The notes under the pieces: model-generated
Told to the model about the DNA's origin: nothing
What the model saw: the letters and a program-made list of their open reading frames with translations, nothing else
Database searches by the model: none
Part shown: positions 28,001 through 35,604 of the stretch, one piece after another
Numbering within the stretch: position 1 is the first letter of the stretch
Layout of the letters: every line of letters begins with the position of its first letter
Assembly (NCBI RefSeq): GCF_000419765.1
Contig: NZ_ATTQ01000022.1
Coordinates: 38,076-102,075 of the forward strand
Direction of reading: 5' to 3'
Length of the DNA: 64,000 bases
Origin: Rhizobium mongolense USDA 1844
GTDB taxonomy: Bacteria > Pseudomonadota > Alphaproteobacteria > Rhizobiales > Rhizobiaceae
Program-made: the position numbers and the translations under genes

Positions 28001-28785
28001 ATACCGAGGGCCGCAACGGCCTGGCGGCCGACCAGGCGCAGGCCGCAAACTGGTATCAGCTTGCCGCCGACAAGGGCTTTGCTCCGGCGCAATACCGTCT
28101 CGGCAGCATGTACGAGAAGGGGACCGGCGTCTCGCGCGATATCGGCAAGGCCAAGGCCTTCTACGAGCAGGCCGCCAATCAGGGCAATGCCAGCGCCATG
28201 CACAATCTGGCCGTGCTCTACGCCTCCGGCGCGCTCGGCGAGCAGGATTACACGGCCGCGGCAAAATGGTTCACAAAGGCCGCCGATCTTGGCATCACCG
28301 ACAGCCAATTCAACCTGGCGATCCTTTGCGCCCGCGGCAACGGCGTGGCGCAGGACCTCGGCGAAAGCTACAAGTGGTTCGCCATCGCTGCCCAGGGCGG
28401 CGACAAGGACGCCGGCGCCAAGCGCGACGAAGTGGCAAAGGCGATGAAGCCCGCCGACCTTGAAAAGGCACGGGCTGCAACGAGTGCCTGGAAGCCGCAG
28501 CCGCTCGACAACAAGGCCAACGGCATCGAAATCCCGGACGGCTGGGCGAGCAACGGCACGAAGACCTCGACCGTCGATATGAAGAAGGCGATCCGCAACA
28601 TTCAGGCGATCCTCAACAACAACGGCTTCGACGCCGGCGCGCCGGACGGCGAGATGGGCGCGAAGACGACCGCCGCGATCAAGAGCTTCCAGAAGTCGGT
28701 CGGCCAGGAGCCGAGTGGCAGGATCAACGACGACACGGTAAAGGCGCTCCTGGAGCGCAACGCCAAGAACACGACCAAAGCTTGA
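25015..28785 (+). CDS. podJ: PodJ-like polar organising protein with Sel1 and peptidoglycan-binding domains
   Basis: A 1256-residue protein. Residues ~1-650 are predominantly coiled-coil helices with repeated LDALNRTIEGLEARIEGL-like heptads. A Pro/Ala-rich linker follows, then a membrane segment near 825-846 (RRPLLLAAGAVLLAIMAFPLA). The periplasmic part has a low-complexity stretch, four Sel1 repeats at ~979-1142 (e.g. ANWYQLAADKGFAPAQYRLG) and a peptidoglycan-binding_1 domain at ~1189-1252 (NNGFDAGAPDGEMGAKTTAAIKSF). The length and order fit PodJ of Agrobacterium and Sinorhizobium, which marks the old/new pole switch and division. It is followed by a terminator. Confidence 0.85.
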   Translation: MNGSRSNIPRHSDRASLDALNRTIEGLEARIEGLMGKGSREPRQQPAAAERESYGRPYEPAYMRPEARPDPLAEIRERQRTLDAGRERAAAERAVYREPASAPRMPAPQAAPAYATSPDTMTEIAQALVNLRQDLKRDISDGVAREMDALRTELREIKTSAQDRHFADDIREDMGRLAQSINQLSSRSAGPEAAGLRNEFEELRSLMDGLAREDSIRHMEHRWDGFENQLHALDTAGLQEELVSLAYRLEDIKRHIGGMGESPAVRALEDKLIAIATAMEQFGSMIQPHDRAMAEQFAAMDMRLDEISRAIAASGRSAASGDPALMHRLEGRLNALAEQIDMVGRSAESHALPAEGLADRLEMLTRRVEELANTKATARLDERLEQLSFMLERAQKTVPQADLNGTLADISRKIDALESGAVNDALAERLDYLARRIDQMDVQPAPGAATDDGAFRRIEGRLSDIAARLEESTAAAPTDSRALKNLEDQIAGLSALMNTPRAGGDGIPVELDRRMGAIEDYMATSDEYIIEAARQAAEAVVEAYSRNGGLQVGGVPAADMSALNALAEDLRHLEELSRSSDERTHKTFQALHETLVQIADRLDDMETRSRPAARMPAANADFEIDPYALVPAGAEESETQAVFGQKGASPLLRTAESVSEPVVPAHVVPTADTSASAIEAATNPARAATPAKGSLLAALGKRLIPGKKTEKAKAVERTVIDPAPSIDPVDLMPGEEASNEPLEPGSGAPDVKKILERVRASQAAARNNPKPATENERADYIAAARRAAQAAAMEADPKAQPVKAEKKSKAPKPAGGASAFSRFRRPLLLAAGAVLLAIMAFPLARTLTSGEQAPPAEVSVLSDAAQNPVAANSSAMPEQSAEATAAVTPTESAEPEAAAPPALGTAQTEPEAAMQPAPAGHLTDVAPLDGEGASTLTPGAPAQDAAAFSPNDVPASMNASPAAPSISVPDTVQPQALADAARNGDQLALFEIGARYTEGRNGLAADQAQAANWYQLAADKGFAPAQYRLGSMYEKGTGVSRDIGKAKAFYEQAANQGNASAMHNLAVLYASGALGEQDYTAAAKWFTKAADLGITDSQFNLAILCARGNGVAQDLGESYKWFAIAAQGGDKDAGAKRDEVAKAMKPADLEKARAATSAWKPQPLDNKANGIEIPDGWASNGTKTSTVDMKKAIRNIQAILNNNGFDAGAPDGEMGAKTTAAIKSFQKSVGQEPSGRINDDTVKALLERNAKNTTKA

Positions 28786-29003
28786 CGGAAGGACAACAAA
28801 AGCGTTCGAAACTGATCGGGATTGAGCACTGCTTCTACGTCCGTCAGCTCACGGGCCGTCGACCGAGAGCAATCGCCAACGAGCGTGATACGCGTCAGGT
28901 TTTCGTCTGAACAATTCCGGCTGAGGCAACCGGACGTCAACAGGATTCTCTCTGACGTAAGCGAAGAACTGCGGCTCTGTTGCATTTGCCTATACCGATT
29001 TTG

Positions 29004-29039
29004 AACGACCCTTTGCGCCCGCCGCAAAAGGGTCGTTTT
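29004..29039 (+). terminator. Rho-independent terminator downstream of podJ
   Basis: AACGACCCTTTGCG and CGCAAAAGGGTCGTT pair with one bulged base around a short GC loop, followed by TTTT. It ends about 250 bases past the podJ stop. The 299-base gap between podJ and the next gene holds a short frame (28822-29004) with no credible features. Confidence 0.8.
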
Positions 29040-29084
29040 GCTTGTGGAATTTCCCGACGCGATTTGATCACCGATGGGGGATTC

Positions 29085-29705
29085 GTGAATATTCAGCGGG
29101 CCGAAGTGCCCTATTTCAGCCAATGGGAAACGCCCGAGATGACGCTGCCGGTCGTGGCGGAGGGCTCTGCGGCGCTCATGCGCGATCCGCTGTGGCGGCA
29201 TTCCGGCGCGCAGACGGTCGAGGAATATGCCCGCTGGGCCGTCAATGTCTGCGGTATGGCCTGCCTGAAGATGATCCTTGCCGCGCGCGGTGAACTCCAT
29301 CCGACGCTCGATCTTGCCCGCGGCTGCGCGGCCTATGGCGGCTATGTCGTCAATGAGGCCGATGCCTCGATCAAGGGGCTGATCTATGCGCCTTTCGTCA
29401 AGTTCGTCACGCAACGTTTCGGGCTGGGCGCGGAGACAATGACGAATGTCGATACGGCCGCCATTCCCGAACTTCTTTCGAAGCGGCAGTTCTTCATCGC
29501 CTCGGTGCATCACGCAATTCGCTGGCCAGAGCGTGAGCCGCCATCGAAGGGCGGCCATCTGGTGCTGGTGACGGCCGCCTCGCCCGAGGCCATCCGCTTC
29601 CACAATCCTTCAGGACACAATCCCGAAAGCCAGGCGCATGTGACGCTGCCGCTCGCCGTCTTCGACCGCTTCTTCGCCAACCGCGGCGTCGCCGTCGGCT
29701 TCTAA
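29085..29705 (+). CDS. C39-like cysteine peptidase domain protein
   Basis: A 206-residue protein from GTG 29085, preceded by GGGGGA; the upstream frame from 28980 crosses the podJ terminator and was rejected. Seen: WAVNVCGMACLKMILAARG with the likely catalytic Cys, the GGHLVLVTAA segment with the likely His, and HNPSGHNPESQAHVTLP, a pattern of the Peptidase_C39_2 group of papain-like enzymes. No signal peptide. The role is unknown; neighbours suggest an envelope function, but that is inference. Confidence 0.7.
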   Translation: MNIQRAEVPYFSQWETPEMTLPVVAEGSAALMRDPLWRHSGAQTVEEYARWAVNVCGMACLKMILAARGELHPTLDLARGCAAYGGYVVNEADASIKGLIYAPFVKFVTQRFGLGAETMTNVDTAAIPELLSKRQFFIASVHHAIRWPEREPPSKGGHLVLVTAASPEAIRFHNPSGHNPESQAHVTLPLAVFDRFFANRGVAVGF

Positions 29706-29740
29706 GTCTTTTCAACACCAAGTCATTCCGGAGAATTGAC

Positions 29741-30811
29741 ATGATTGATGCATCAAACAGACTGCGCATTGCCGTGCTCTTCGGCGGACGCTCGAGCGAG
29801 CACGACGTCTCGGTGCTTTCGGCTACGAATGTGATGCGCGCGCTGGAGCCTCAAAAATACGACGCCATTCCGGTGTTCGTCACCCGCGAAGGACAATGGC
29901 TGTTGAGCAGCTTCGACGATGGTGCGCTTGCGAAACCGGAAAAGGGAGCCGAGGTCTGCCTCGTACCGGGCGGACGCGGACGTATGTTTGCAATTCCCGC
30001 CGGCGGATCGGCTTACGAACTGCCAGCGATCGACATCCTCTTTCCGGTCCTTCACGGCCTGCATGGCGAGGACGGCTCCGTACAGGGCCTTGCGGAGGTT
30101 GCCCGCGTGCCCCTTGCCGGCTGCGGCATTCTCGGATCGGCGACCGCGCTGGACAAGGACATCGCCAAGCAACTTATGAAGGCGGCCGGGGTGCCGATCG
30201 CCCGCTCCGTGACAATTCACGAGGGCGCACAGCCTCCCTTCGCCGCGCTGGAAAACGAACTCGGCCTGCCGCTCTTCATCAAGCCGGCGCGACAAGGTTC
30301 ATCGGTCGGCGTCAGGAAGGTCCATGCCAGCCAGGAATTCGACGGGGCGCTTGCGGAAGGCTTCCGGCACGACCGCAAGCTGCTTGCGGAGGAGTTCGTT
30401 CGTGGGCGCGAGATCGAATTTAGCGTGCTGGAGGACACGGCAGGCAACCTCTTCGTTTCACGGCCGGGCGAGATCGTGCCGGCGGAGAGCCATGGCTTCT
30501 ACAGCTACAATGCGAAATATATCGACGAGAACGGTGCAGCGCTGAAAATACCGGCAGAATTGCCGCCGCAGGTCGAGGCCGGAATGCGGGATATGGCCGC
30601 AAGGGCGTTCAGGGCCGTCGGCTGCGACAGCATGGCGCGTGTCGACTTTTTCCTGACACCGGACATGCGGTTCCTCGTCAACGAGATCAACACCATCCCC
30701 GGCTTCACCGATATCAGCATGTATTCCAAGGCAATGGCGGCAAGCGGAGTGAGTTATGCCGAAGTCATCGACCGCCTCGTGGCGCACGGGCTGGCACGGG
30801 CCGGGCAGTGA
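29741..30811 (+). CDS. ddl: D-alanine--D-alanine ligase
   Basis: A 356-residue ATP-grasp ligase joining two D-Ala for peptidoglycan. Seen: AVLFGGRSSEHDVSVLSA at the N-terminus, LHGLHGEDGSVQGLAEVARVP, CGILGSATALDKDIAKQLMK, EEFVRGREIEFSVLE and the Mg/ATP and product-binding NEINTIPGFTDISMYSKAM near the C-terminus. GGAG lies 7 bases upstream. It is not in a mur/fts cluster, so it is likely a second, stand-alone Ddl (ddlA type); D-Ala-D-lactate specificity cannot be excluded from sequence alone. Confidence 0.9.
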   Translation: MIDASNRLRIAVLFGGRSSEHDVSVLSATNVMRALEPQKYDAIPVFVTREGQWLLSSFDDGALAKPEKGAEVCLVPGGRGRMFAIPAGGSAYELPAIDILFPVLHGLHGEDGSVQGLAEVARVPLAGCGILGSATALDKDIAKQLMKAAGVPIARSVTIHEGAQPPFAALENELGLPLFIKPARQGSSVGVRKVHASQEFDGALAEGFRHDRKLLAEEFVRGREIEFSVLEDTAGNLFVSRPGEIVPAESHGFYSYNAKYIDENGAALKIPAELPPQVEAGMRDMAARAFRAVGCDSMARVDFFLTPDMRFLVNEINTIPGFTDISMYSKAMAASGVSYAEVIDRLVAHGLARAGQ

Positions 30812-30825
30812 GGATGCGATAGCCC

Positions 30826-31068
30826 TCAGGCGCGGTTGTCGACTTGCCTTGCAAGCTGCTCGATAACCGTGCCCCAGCCATCGTGGGAGCCCATTTCGGC
30901 GTGCAGGTTGCGGTCGGCGCTGTCTGAAGGACGAGAGCCAAGTCGAACGGCTCTGCGAGGTCGCTGATGCTGGCCGGGCGTTTGCCCAAACGGCCGAGCA
31001 CTGCACGGCGCGTCGGGTCCGCAAGCGCGAGAAAGATGCCGCTCGGCTGTTCATGAATACTGATCCAT
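30826..31068 (-). pseudogene. remnant of ArsR regulator fused by deletion to SRPBCC C-terminus
   Basis: On the minus strand ATG 31068 reads MDQYS then TGA. The +1 frame continues EQPSGIFLALADPTRRAVLGRLGKRPASISDLAEPFDLAL, a good ArsR-family helix-turn-helix start. It then abruptly becomes, in another frame, SADRNLHAEMGSHDGW-GTVIEQLARQVDNRA, the usual C-terminus of AHSA1/SRPBCC proteins. In rhizobia these two genes are normally adjacent. A deletion near 30920 therefore removed the end of the first and most of the second, and a further indel lies at the start codon. Confidence 0.7.
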
Positions 31069-31122
31069 TACGCTAAGTATCGCGGGAGAATACTTAGCGT
31101 AATGGCTAAGTATTCTCCCGCG
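31067..31122. repeat. interleaved inverted repeats at the ArsR remnant promoter
   Basis: ATTACGCTAAGTAT (31067-31080) and ATACTTAGCGTAAT (31090-31103) are perfect mirror arms; CGCGGGAGAATACTTAG (31081-31097) is also mirrored by CTAAGTATTCTCCCGCG (31106-31122). The two stems overlap and cannot form together. ACTTAG-N8-CTAAGT within it looks like an ArsR-type operator. Confidence 0.6.
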
Positions 31123-31316
31123 AACAAAACTCCTCGCGCGCCGTCGTCACAAAATCTGAAAAAAGCCCAATTAATCGGAACTTATCGCTCGCGTAATGCG
31201 CGGATCGCATGTCGTTTATCGAAAGCCTCTGGCAACGATTTCACCGTATGATGCGCCATTCGAACGGGACGCAAGATACCTGCCCGGCGGGGGCAGTTCA
31301 TAATTCGGGGTCGGCT

Positions 31317-32237
31317 GTGACAATCTATCTGCCCATCGCAGAATTGTCGGTGAACATCTTCATCATCCTCGGCATGGGTGCGGCCGTCGGCTTCCTGTCC
31401 GGCATGTTCGGCGTCGGCGGCGGCTTTCTGATCACGCCGCTCCTGATCTTCTATAACATTCCGCCCGTGGTTGCCGTTGCGACCGGCGCAAACCAGGTGG
31501 TCGCGTCCTCGATCTCCGGCGCGATCACGCATTTCAGGCGCGGGACGCTGGACGTCAAGCTCGGGACCGTATTGCTTGTCGGCGGTCTTGCGGGCGCAAC
31601 GATCGGCATCTGGATTTTCTCGCTGTTGAGACGGGTCGGTCAGCTCGATCTCATCATCTCGCTGATGTACGTCATCTTCCTCGGCGCCGTCGGCGGGCTG
31701 ATGCTACTCGAAAGCATCAACGCCATGCGTCGGGCGGCCAAGAACGTACCGCCGACACCGCGCAGGCCCGGACATCACCACTGGGTCCACCGCCTGCCGC
31801 TGAAGGTGCGGTTCAAGAAATCGAAGATTTTCCTCAGCGTCATCCCGATCGTCGCGCTCGGCTTTGGGATCGGCATCCTGACCTCCATCATGGGCGTCGG
31901 CGGCGGCTTCATCATGGTGCCGGCGATGATCTACCTGCTGCGCATCCCGACCAATGTCGTCGTCGGCACATCGCTGTTCCAGATCATCTTCGTGACCGCC
32001 TACACAACCGTGGTGCAGGCTGCGACGAACTTTTCCGTCGATATCGTGCTTGCCTTCATCCTGATGGTGGCCGGCGTCGTCGGCGCGCAATACGGCGTGC
32101 GCGTCGGTCAGAAACTGCGCGGCGAACAATTGCGGGCGCTACTCGGGCTGCTCGTTCTCGCCGTCGGCATCCGCCTGGCGGTGGCGCTGGTGGTGACGCC
32201 CGCGGACATCTATTCCGTCGTGATGGGGGCGTACTGA
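31317..32237 (+). CDS. TauE/SafE-family membrane permease
   Basis: A 306-residue inner-membrane protein with about eight helices in two repeats, each carrying a GMFGVGGGF or IMGVGGGF signature (GFLSGMFGVGGGFLITPLL and LTSIMGVGGGFIMVPAMIY). This family exports sulfite, sulfoacetate or related sulfur anions. GTG 31317 (VTIYLPIAELSVNIF) was preferred over the frame from 31209, whose first 36 residues look non-membrane and are unlike the family. Its TGA overlaps the ATG of the next gene by one base, so the two are co-translated. Confidence 0.85.
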   Translation: MTIYLPIAELSVNIFIILGMGAAVGFLSGMFGVGGGFLITPLLIFYNIPPVVAVATGANQVVASSISGAITHFRRGTLDVKLGTVLLVGGLAGATIGIWIFSLLRRVGQLDLIISLMYVIFLGAVGGLMLLESINAMRRAAKNVPPTPRRPGHHHWVHRLPLKVRFKKSKIFLSVIPIVALGFGIGILTSIMGVGGGFIMVPAMIYLLRIPTNVVVGTSLFQIIFVTAYTTVVQAATNFSVDIVLAFILMVAGVVGAQYGVRVGQKLRGEQLRALLGLLVLAVGIRLAVALVVTPADIYSVVMGAY

Positions 32238-33043
32238 TGAAGCGGCTGCGCCTTTGCCTTTTCGGTCTCTTCTACTTGCTGCCGGGGATTGCCGCAGCGC
32301 AGATGCTGCTGCCGGGACAGAATTCCGAAGAAGAGCGCGAGGGGCTGGAGATCGGCACGTCCAGTAGCGAAATCGCCATCACGTCCGATTTCCGCGGCGC
32401 GGACCTGACGATCTTCGGGGCGCTGACCAATACCGACAACCTTTTGCTTGCTGTTGGCCAATACGACGTCGTCGTCGTTCTGGAGGGGCCGCGCGAAGAT
32501 GCGACGGTGCGCAAGAAGGAGCGCGTCTTCGGCATCTGGATCAATACCGACTCGATGACGTTCGAGGGCGTGCCCCATTCCTATTCGATGTCGAGCTCGC
32601 GCTCGATCGACGACGTCGTGACACCGCTCGACCTCACCGATCAGGGGATCGGCATCGACCATATTCCACTGACGCCCGTCGGCTTCGTCGGAGACGGCAG
32701 CAGCCTCGGCGAGTTCCGCACCGCATTCCGGCGGCTGCAGCAGACCGGCGGGCTCTACGAGCGCGACCCGACCGGCGTGCGCTTCGTCAGTTCCAATCTT
32801 TTCAAGGCAAGCCTTCGCCTGCCGGCCAACATTCCGAACGGCGTGCATACGGTTCGTGCCTATCTCTTCAAGAGCGGCGTGTTCGTGACGCAAAAGTCGG
32901 TGCCGCTGCGCGTCATCAAGACCGGTATCGAGCAGATGCTTACCGATGCGGCTCATGGACAGCCGATTCCCTACGGCATGTTCGCCGTGTTCCTGGCGAT
33001 CGTGACCGGCTGGGGCGCAAGCATCGTCTTCCGCAAGGATTGA
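32237..33043 (+). CDS. TIGR02186-family membrane-anchored protein
   Basis: A 268-residue protein with a signal peptide (MKRLRLCLFGLFYLLPGIAAAQ), a ~200-residue extracytoplasmic beta-rich domain and one C-terminal helix (GMFAVFLAIVTGWGASIVF), leaving a short cytoplasmic tail. Seen: EIAITSDFRGADLTIFGA, VVVVLEGPREDATVRKKERVFGIWIN and FKASLRLPANIPNGVHTV, matching the TIGR02186 family that is typically encoded directly after a TauE-type permease in alphaproteobacteria. It probably forms a complex with the upstream permease. The function is unknown. Confidence 0.85.
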   Translation: MKRLRLCLFGLFYLLPGIAAAQMLLPGQNSEEEREGLEIGTSSSEIAITSDFRGADLTIFGALTNTDNLLLAVGQYDVVVVLEGPREDATVRKKERVFGIWINTDSMTFEGVPHSYSMSSSRSIDDVVTPLDLTDQGIGIDHIPLTPVGFVGDGSSLGEFRTAFRRLQQTGGLYERDPTGVRFVSSNLFKASLRLPANIPNGVHTVRAYLFKSGVFVTQKSVPLRVIKTGIEQMLTDAAHGQPIPYGMFAVFLAIVTGWGASIVFRKD

Positions 33044-33550
33044 TCAGGCGGACTTTTTCTTTTTCGCAAGGACGTCGAGATAGGCTTCGGTCAGACGGCC
33101 GAGCACCGAGGGCGTTCCGGGTGGCAGTTGCTTGCCCAGGTGTTTGGCCCGCAATTCATCCATGAAATCCTCCCAAAGGCGCAGGCCGCCATTTTCCAAC
33201 AACTCGGCGCGAATGGAGAGCTCTTCAGACACCGGCAGATGCCTGCGGCCCCACGCGCCCATATGGGCAAAGAGAGGCACGAGGTCGATCGCCATTTCGG
33301 TGAGACTATAGATGGCTTTCTGTTTATGCGTGGGATCGCCCTCCCGGGTGAGCAAGCCCTTGTCCACGAGGCGGCGCAGGCGATCGGCAAGGATGTTCGA
33401 GGCGATGCCCTCCTCCGAATTCTGGAGCAGCTCGCGGAAGTGACGGCGATTGCCGAACATGATGTCGCGGATGACGATCAGGCTCCACCGGTCGCCGAGG
33501 ATTTCCAGCGTCAGATTGATCGGGCAGCCGGAGCGGTGAAGGTCGTCCAT
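33044..33550 (-). CDS. HxlR-family transcriptional regulator
   Basis: A 168-residue winged-helix regulator beginning MDDLHRSGCPINLTLEILGDRWSLIVIRDIMFGNRRHFRELL, the family signature including the CPI segment and the GDRWSLLIIRD-like helix. The conserved Cys near the N-terminus (C9) can act as a redox switch in relatives. The C-terminal 60 residues form a helical extension rich in Leu and Glu. It is divergent from a RibD-type reductase gene, the likely target, and convergent with TIGR02186, abutting it without a gap. Confidence 0.9.
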   Translation of the reverse strand: MDDLHRSGCPINLTLEILGDRWSLIVIRDIMFGNRRHFRELLQNSEEGIASNILADRLRRLVDKGLLTREGDPTHKQKAIYSLTEMAIDLVPLFAHMGAWGRRHLPVSEELSIRAELLENGGLRLWEDFMDELRAKHLGKQLPPGTPSVLGRLTEAYLDVLAKKKKSA

Positions 33551-33605
33551 TTTTCATTCTCCAAAAAAACTACTTGCATTTTGCCATCGGTTTATCTAGC
33601 TTTCA

Positions 33606-33628
33606 ACCAGTTGCTGATTGCAACCGGT
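33606..33628. promoter_or_regulatory. imperfect inverted repeat between HxlR and reductase genes
   Basis: ACCAGTTGC (33606-33614) and GCAACCGGT (33620-33628) match at 8 of 9 positions around TGATT, in the intergenic space between the two divergent genes. It is a candidate HxlR operator. Confidence 0.4.
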
Positions 33629-33666
33629 GCTGATGTGGTATGGACTATCGGATGGAGGAAATCGAC

Positions 33667-34227
33667 ATGAGAAAGCTTGTTGTCTGGAATCTGATGACAC
33701 TCGACGGCTATTTCGAAGGCACGAAGCCGTGGGACATCGACTTCCACAATCTGGTCTGGGGGCCGGAACTGCAGAAATACTCCGAACAATTGGGCGAGGA
33801 AGGCGACCTGCTCGTCTTCGGCCGGAAGACCTACGAGGGCATGGCCGCCTATTGGCCGACGGCGGAAGAGAATGACAACATCAAGCAATACATGAACAAC
33901 ACCGCAAAGATCGCCGTGTCGCGGACGATGAAAGAGCCGGGCTGGAACAATGCCCGCATCGTCAGCGATCCGGTTTCCGAGCTTCAAAAGCTCAAGGAGC
34001 AGGACGGCAAAACGATTTTCATCTTCGGCAGCGCCGAACTCTGCGACGCGATGCTGAAGGCCGGTCTTGTCGACGAGATCCGCATCTGCCTGGTGCCGGT
34101 GGTTCTCGGCGCGGGCAATCCGCACTTCAAGGCGGCGACGGCGCAACGACCGCTAAAGCTGCTGGAAGCGACACCGTTGAAGACCGGCGCGGTGATCTTG
34201 CGTTACGAACCGGCGAGCGCAGCGTGA
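33667..34227 (+). CDS. RibD C-terminal/DHFR-like reductase domain protein
   Basis: A 186-residue NADPH-dependent reductase-fold protein starting MRKLVVWNLMTLDGYFEG; GGAGG precedes ATG 33667 by 8 bases. Seen: LVFGRKTYEGMAAYWP (nucleotide-binding loop), KIAVSRTM, GKTIFIFGSAELCDAMLKAGLVDEIRICLVPVVLGAG, all typical of the dihydrofolate-reductase-like family used in riboflavin synthesis and in stand-alone reductases. The substrate is unknown. It is divergent from the HxlR gene. Confidence 0.85.
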   Translation: MRKLVVWNLMTLDGYFEGTKPWDIDFHNLVWGPELQKYSEQLGEEGDLLVFGRKTYEGMAAYWPTAEENDNIKQYMNNTAKIAVSRTMKEPGWNNARIVSDPVSELQKLKEQDGKTIFIFGSAELCDAMLKAGLVDEIRICLVPVVLGAGNPHFKAATAQRPLKLLEATPLKTGAVILRYEPASAA

Positions 34228-34314
34228 CGCCGACATTCGCGACAGTTTGATGCAGATCAACGTGTTAAGCTGGTTCCTCCGTCAATATGCGAGCGTTGGA
34301 GGAGGAGCCAGCCC

Positions 34315-34749
34315 ATGCAAACACATTCTCATCCCGACCGAAGGTTCGCAGCTTTCCACCGATGCGCTGGAAAAGGCGCTTCCCTTTGCCAAGGAGATCG
34401 GCGCCAAGGCAACGGTCCTGACCGTCGTCGAACCGTTCCATATCTTTTCCACGAATATCGATCAGCTGGAATCCACGCGCGAAGAATATGACCGGCACAG
34501 CCAGCAAGCAGCAGACCGGATCCTGGCGGATGCGGGTGCCCGGGCCAGAACGCATGGCGTCGATTGCCATACGACCCAGGTGACCAACCACGAACCCGCG
34601 AAGGCCATCATCGACACAGCCGCGCAGCGCGGCTGCGACCTGATCGCCATGGCATCGCACGGACGCGAAGGCTTCACCGCATTCATGGTCGGCAGCGTGA
34701 CGATGAAGGTGCTCGCCCATTCAAAGACCCGGTTCTGGTCTACCGCTGA
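34315..34749 (+). pseudogene. universal stress protein gene with two small indels
   Basis: ATG 34315 sits 8 bases after a strong GGAGGAG, but its frame ends quickly. Two bases later the UspA frame opens: CKHILIPTEGSQLSTDALEKALPFAK ... ATVLTVVEPFH ... CDLIAMASHGREGFTAFMVGSVTMKVLAHSK, so two bases seem missing right after the start codon. At about 34729 a second one-base shift restores DPVLVYR and TGA 34747-34749, the usual UspA end. Net loss is three bases. The gene is either recently disrupted or the sequence carries two errors. Confidence 0.65.
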
Positions 34750-34870
34750 TGAGACCCGGCGCTTGCGGCAGCGGGGCAAGCCTCGGTGCGGAGTGCATGT
34801 TCGCCTTTGACTAAAAACCGAGTGTTAAGATTTACGAGTTAGTAATCTCTCGAAAACGAGAGGTTCTGTT

Positions 34871-35452
34871 TTGCGTACCCGTACTCTTCTCGCCCTGGTG
34901 TTGCTGGCGCTCGCTGCTGGCTGCGCCACGGCGCCTCGCCAGACCAGAAACATCTGCGCTGTCTTCGAACAGCGCAACGGCTTCTTCAGCAACTGGCAGC
35001 ACGCGGCCGAGCGCGCCGAGAAGAAATACGCCGTGCCGGTGCCGATCCTGATGGCGACGATGTATGTGGAATCCGGTTTCCAGCCGAACGCCCGCCCGCC
35101 GCGCACGAAGCTTTTTGGCTTCATTCCCTGGACGCGTCCGTCGACCGCCTACGGCTATTCGCAGGCGCTCGACGGCACCTGGGACCACTATCAGTCGGCG
35201 ACCGGCAATTGGGCTGCGCGGCGCACCAATTTCGCCGACGCGATCGACTTCATCGGCTGGTACCACTACAGCAACAGCCAGGCGACGGGCATCCAGCTCA
35301 ACGACGCCTACAGGCTCTACATCGCTTACTATTCGGGGCCGAAGGGTTACAAGCGCGGCGACTGGCGCTCGAACGCGCAGTTGCAGAAGACGGCACAGAG
35401 GTTTGCCGATATGGCAGCGACCTATCAGCGGCAGTTGCAGGGGTGTAATTGA
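34871..35452 (+). CDS. lytic-transglycosylase-like (SLT) lipoprotein
   Basis: A 193-residue lipoprotein starting with TTG 34871; GAGAGG lies 7 bases upstream. MRTRTLLALVLLALAAGCATAP has a lipobox (LAAGC). The domain includes VPVPILMATMYVESGFQPNARPP, with the catalytic Glu of SLT-type murein hydrolases, then GYSQALDGTWDHYQSATG and AIDFIGWYHYSNSQATG and YIAYYSGPKGY. Probably outer-membrane anchored and acting on peptidoglycan. The N-terminal Cys and the family fold are seen; activity is inferred. Confidence 0.78.
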   Translation: MRTRTLLALVLLALAAGCATAPRQTRNICAVFEQRNGFFSNWQHAAERAEKKYAVPVPILMATMYVESGFQPNARPPRTKLFGFIPWTRPSTAYGYSQALDGTWDHYQSATGNWAARRTNFADAIDFIGWYHYSNSQATGIQLNDAYRLYIAYYSGPKGYKRGDWRSNAQLQKTAQRFADMAATYQRQLQGCN

Positions 35453-35550
35453 GCTCCGATTTCTATGGCGTGGTGGCCATTGTCGTCTTTCGGGGCTTCG
35501 CCCTTGGAGCAAGCGCAGAATTGTCTATCGAAAAGCAACGGCGGCGAGAG

Positions 35551-35591
35551 CCCTCATCCTGAGGTGCCAGAAGGGCCTCGATGGACGAGGG
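35551..35591. repeat. short palindromic repeat (CCCTCATCCTGAGG type)
   Basis: CCCTCATCCTGAGG and CCTCGATGGACGAGGG form an imperfect stem-loop in the gap between the lipoprotein and pdeM genes. It resembles a widely dispersed alphaproteobacterial repeat. A preceding GGGGCTTCGCCC hairpin adds a second small palindrome. Confidence 0.55.
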
Positions 35592-35604
35592 CGGGCGCTC
35601 AACT

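Noticed and set aside
25015..28785. ExoR-like assignment of the Sel1-repeat protein
   Set aside because: ExoR is ~270 residues and periplasmic; this protein has a long cytoplasmic coiled coil, one membrane helix and a peptidoglycan-binding domain, as PodJ does.
28822..29004. 60-residue frame between podJ and the C39 peptidase gene
   Set aside because: No ribosome site, ends in the podJ terminator, composition unlike a real protein.
31102..31251. 49-residue plus-strand frame starting inside the inverted repeats (MAKYSPANK...)
   Set aside because: It arises because the repeat duplicates the ArsR start region in reverse; no ribosome site or coding composition.
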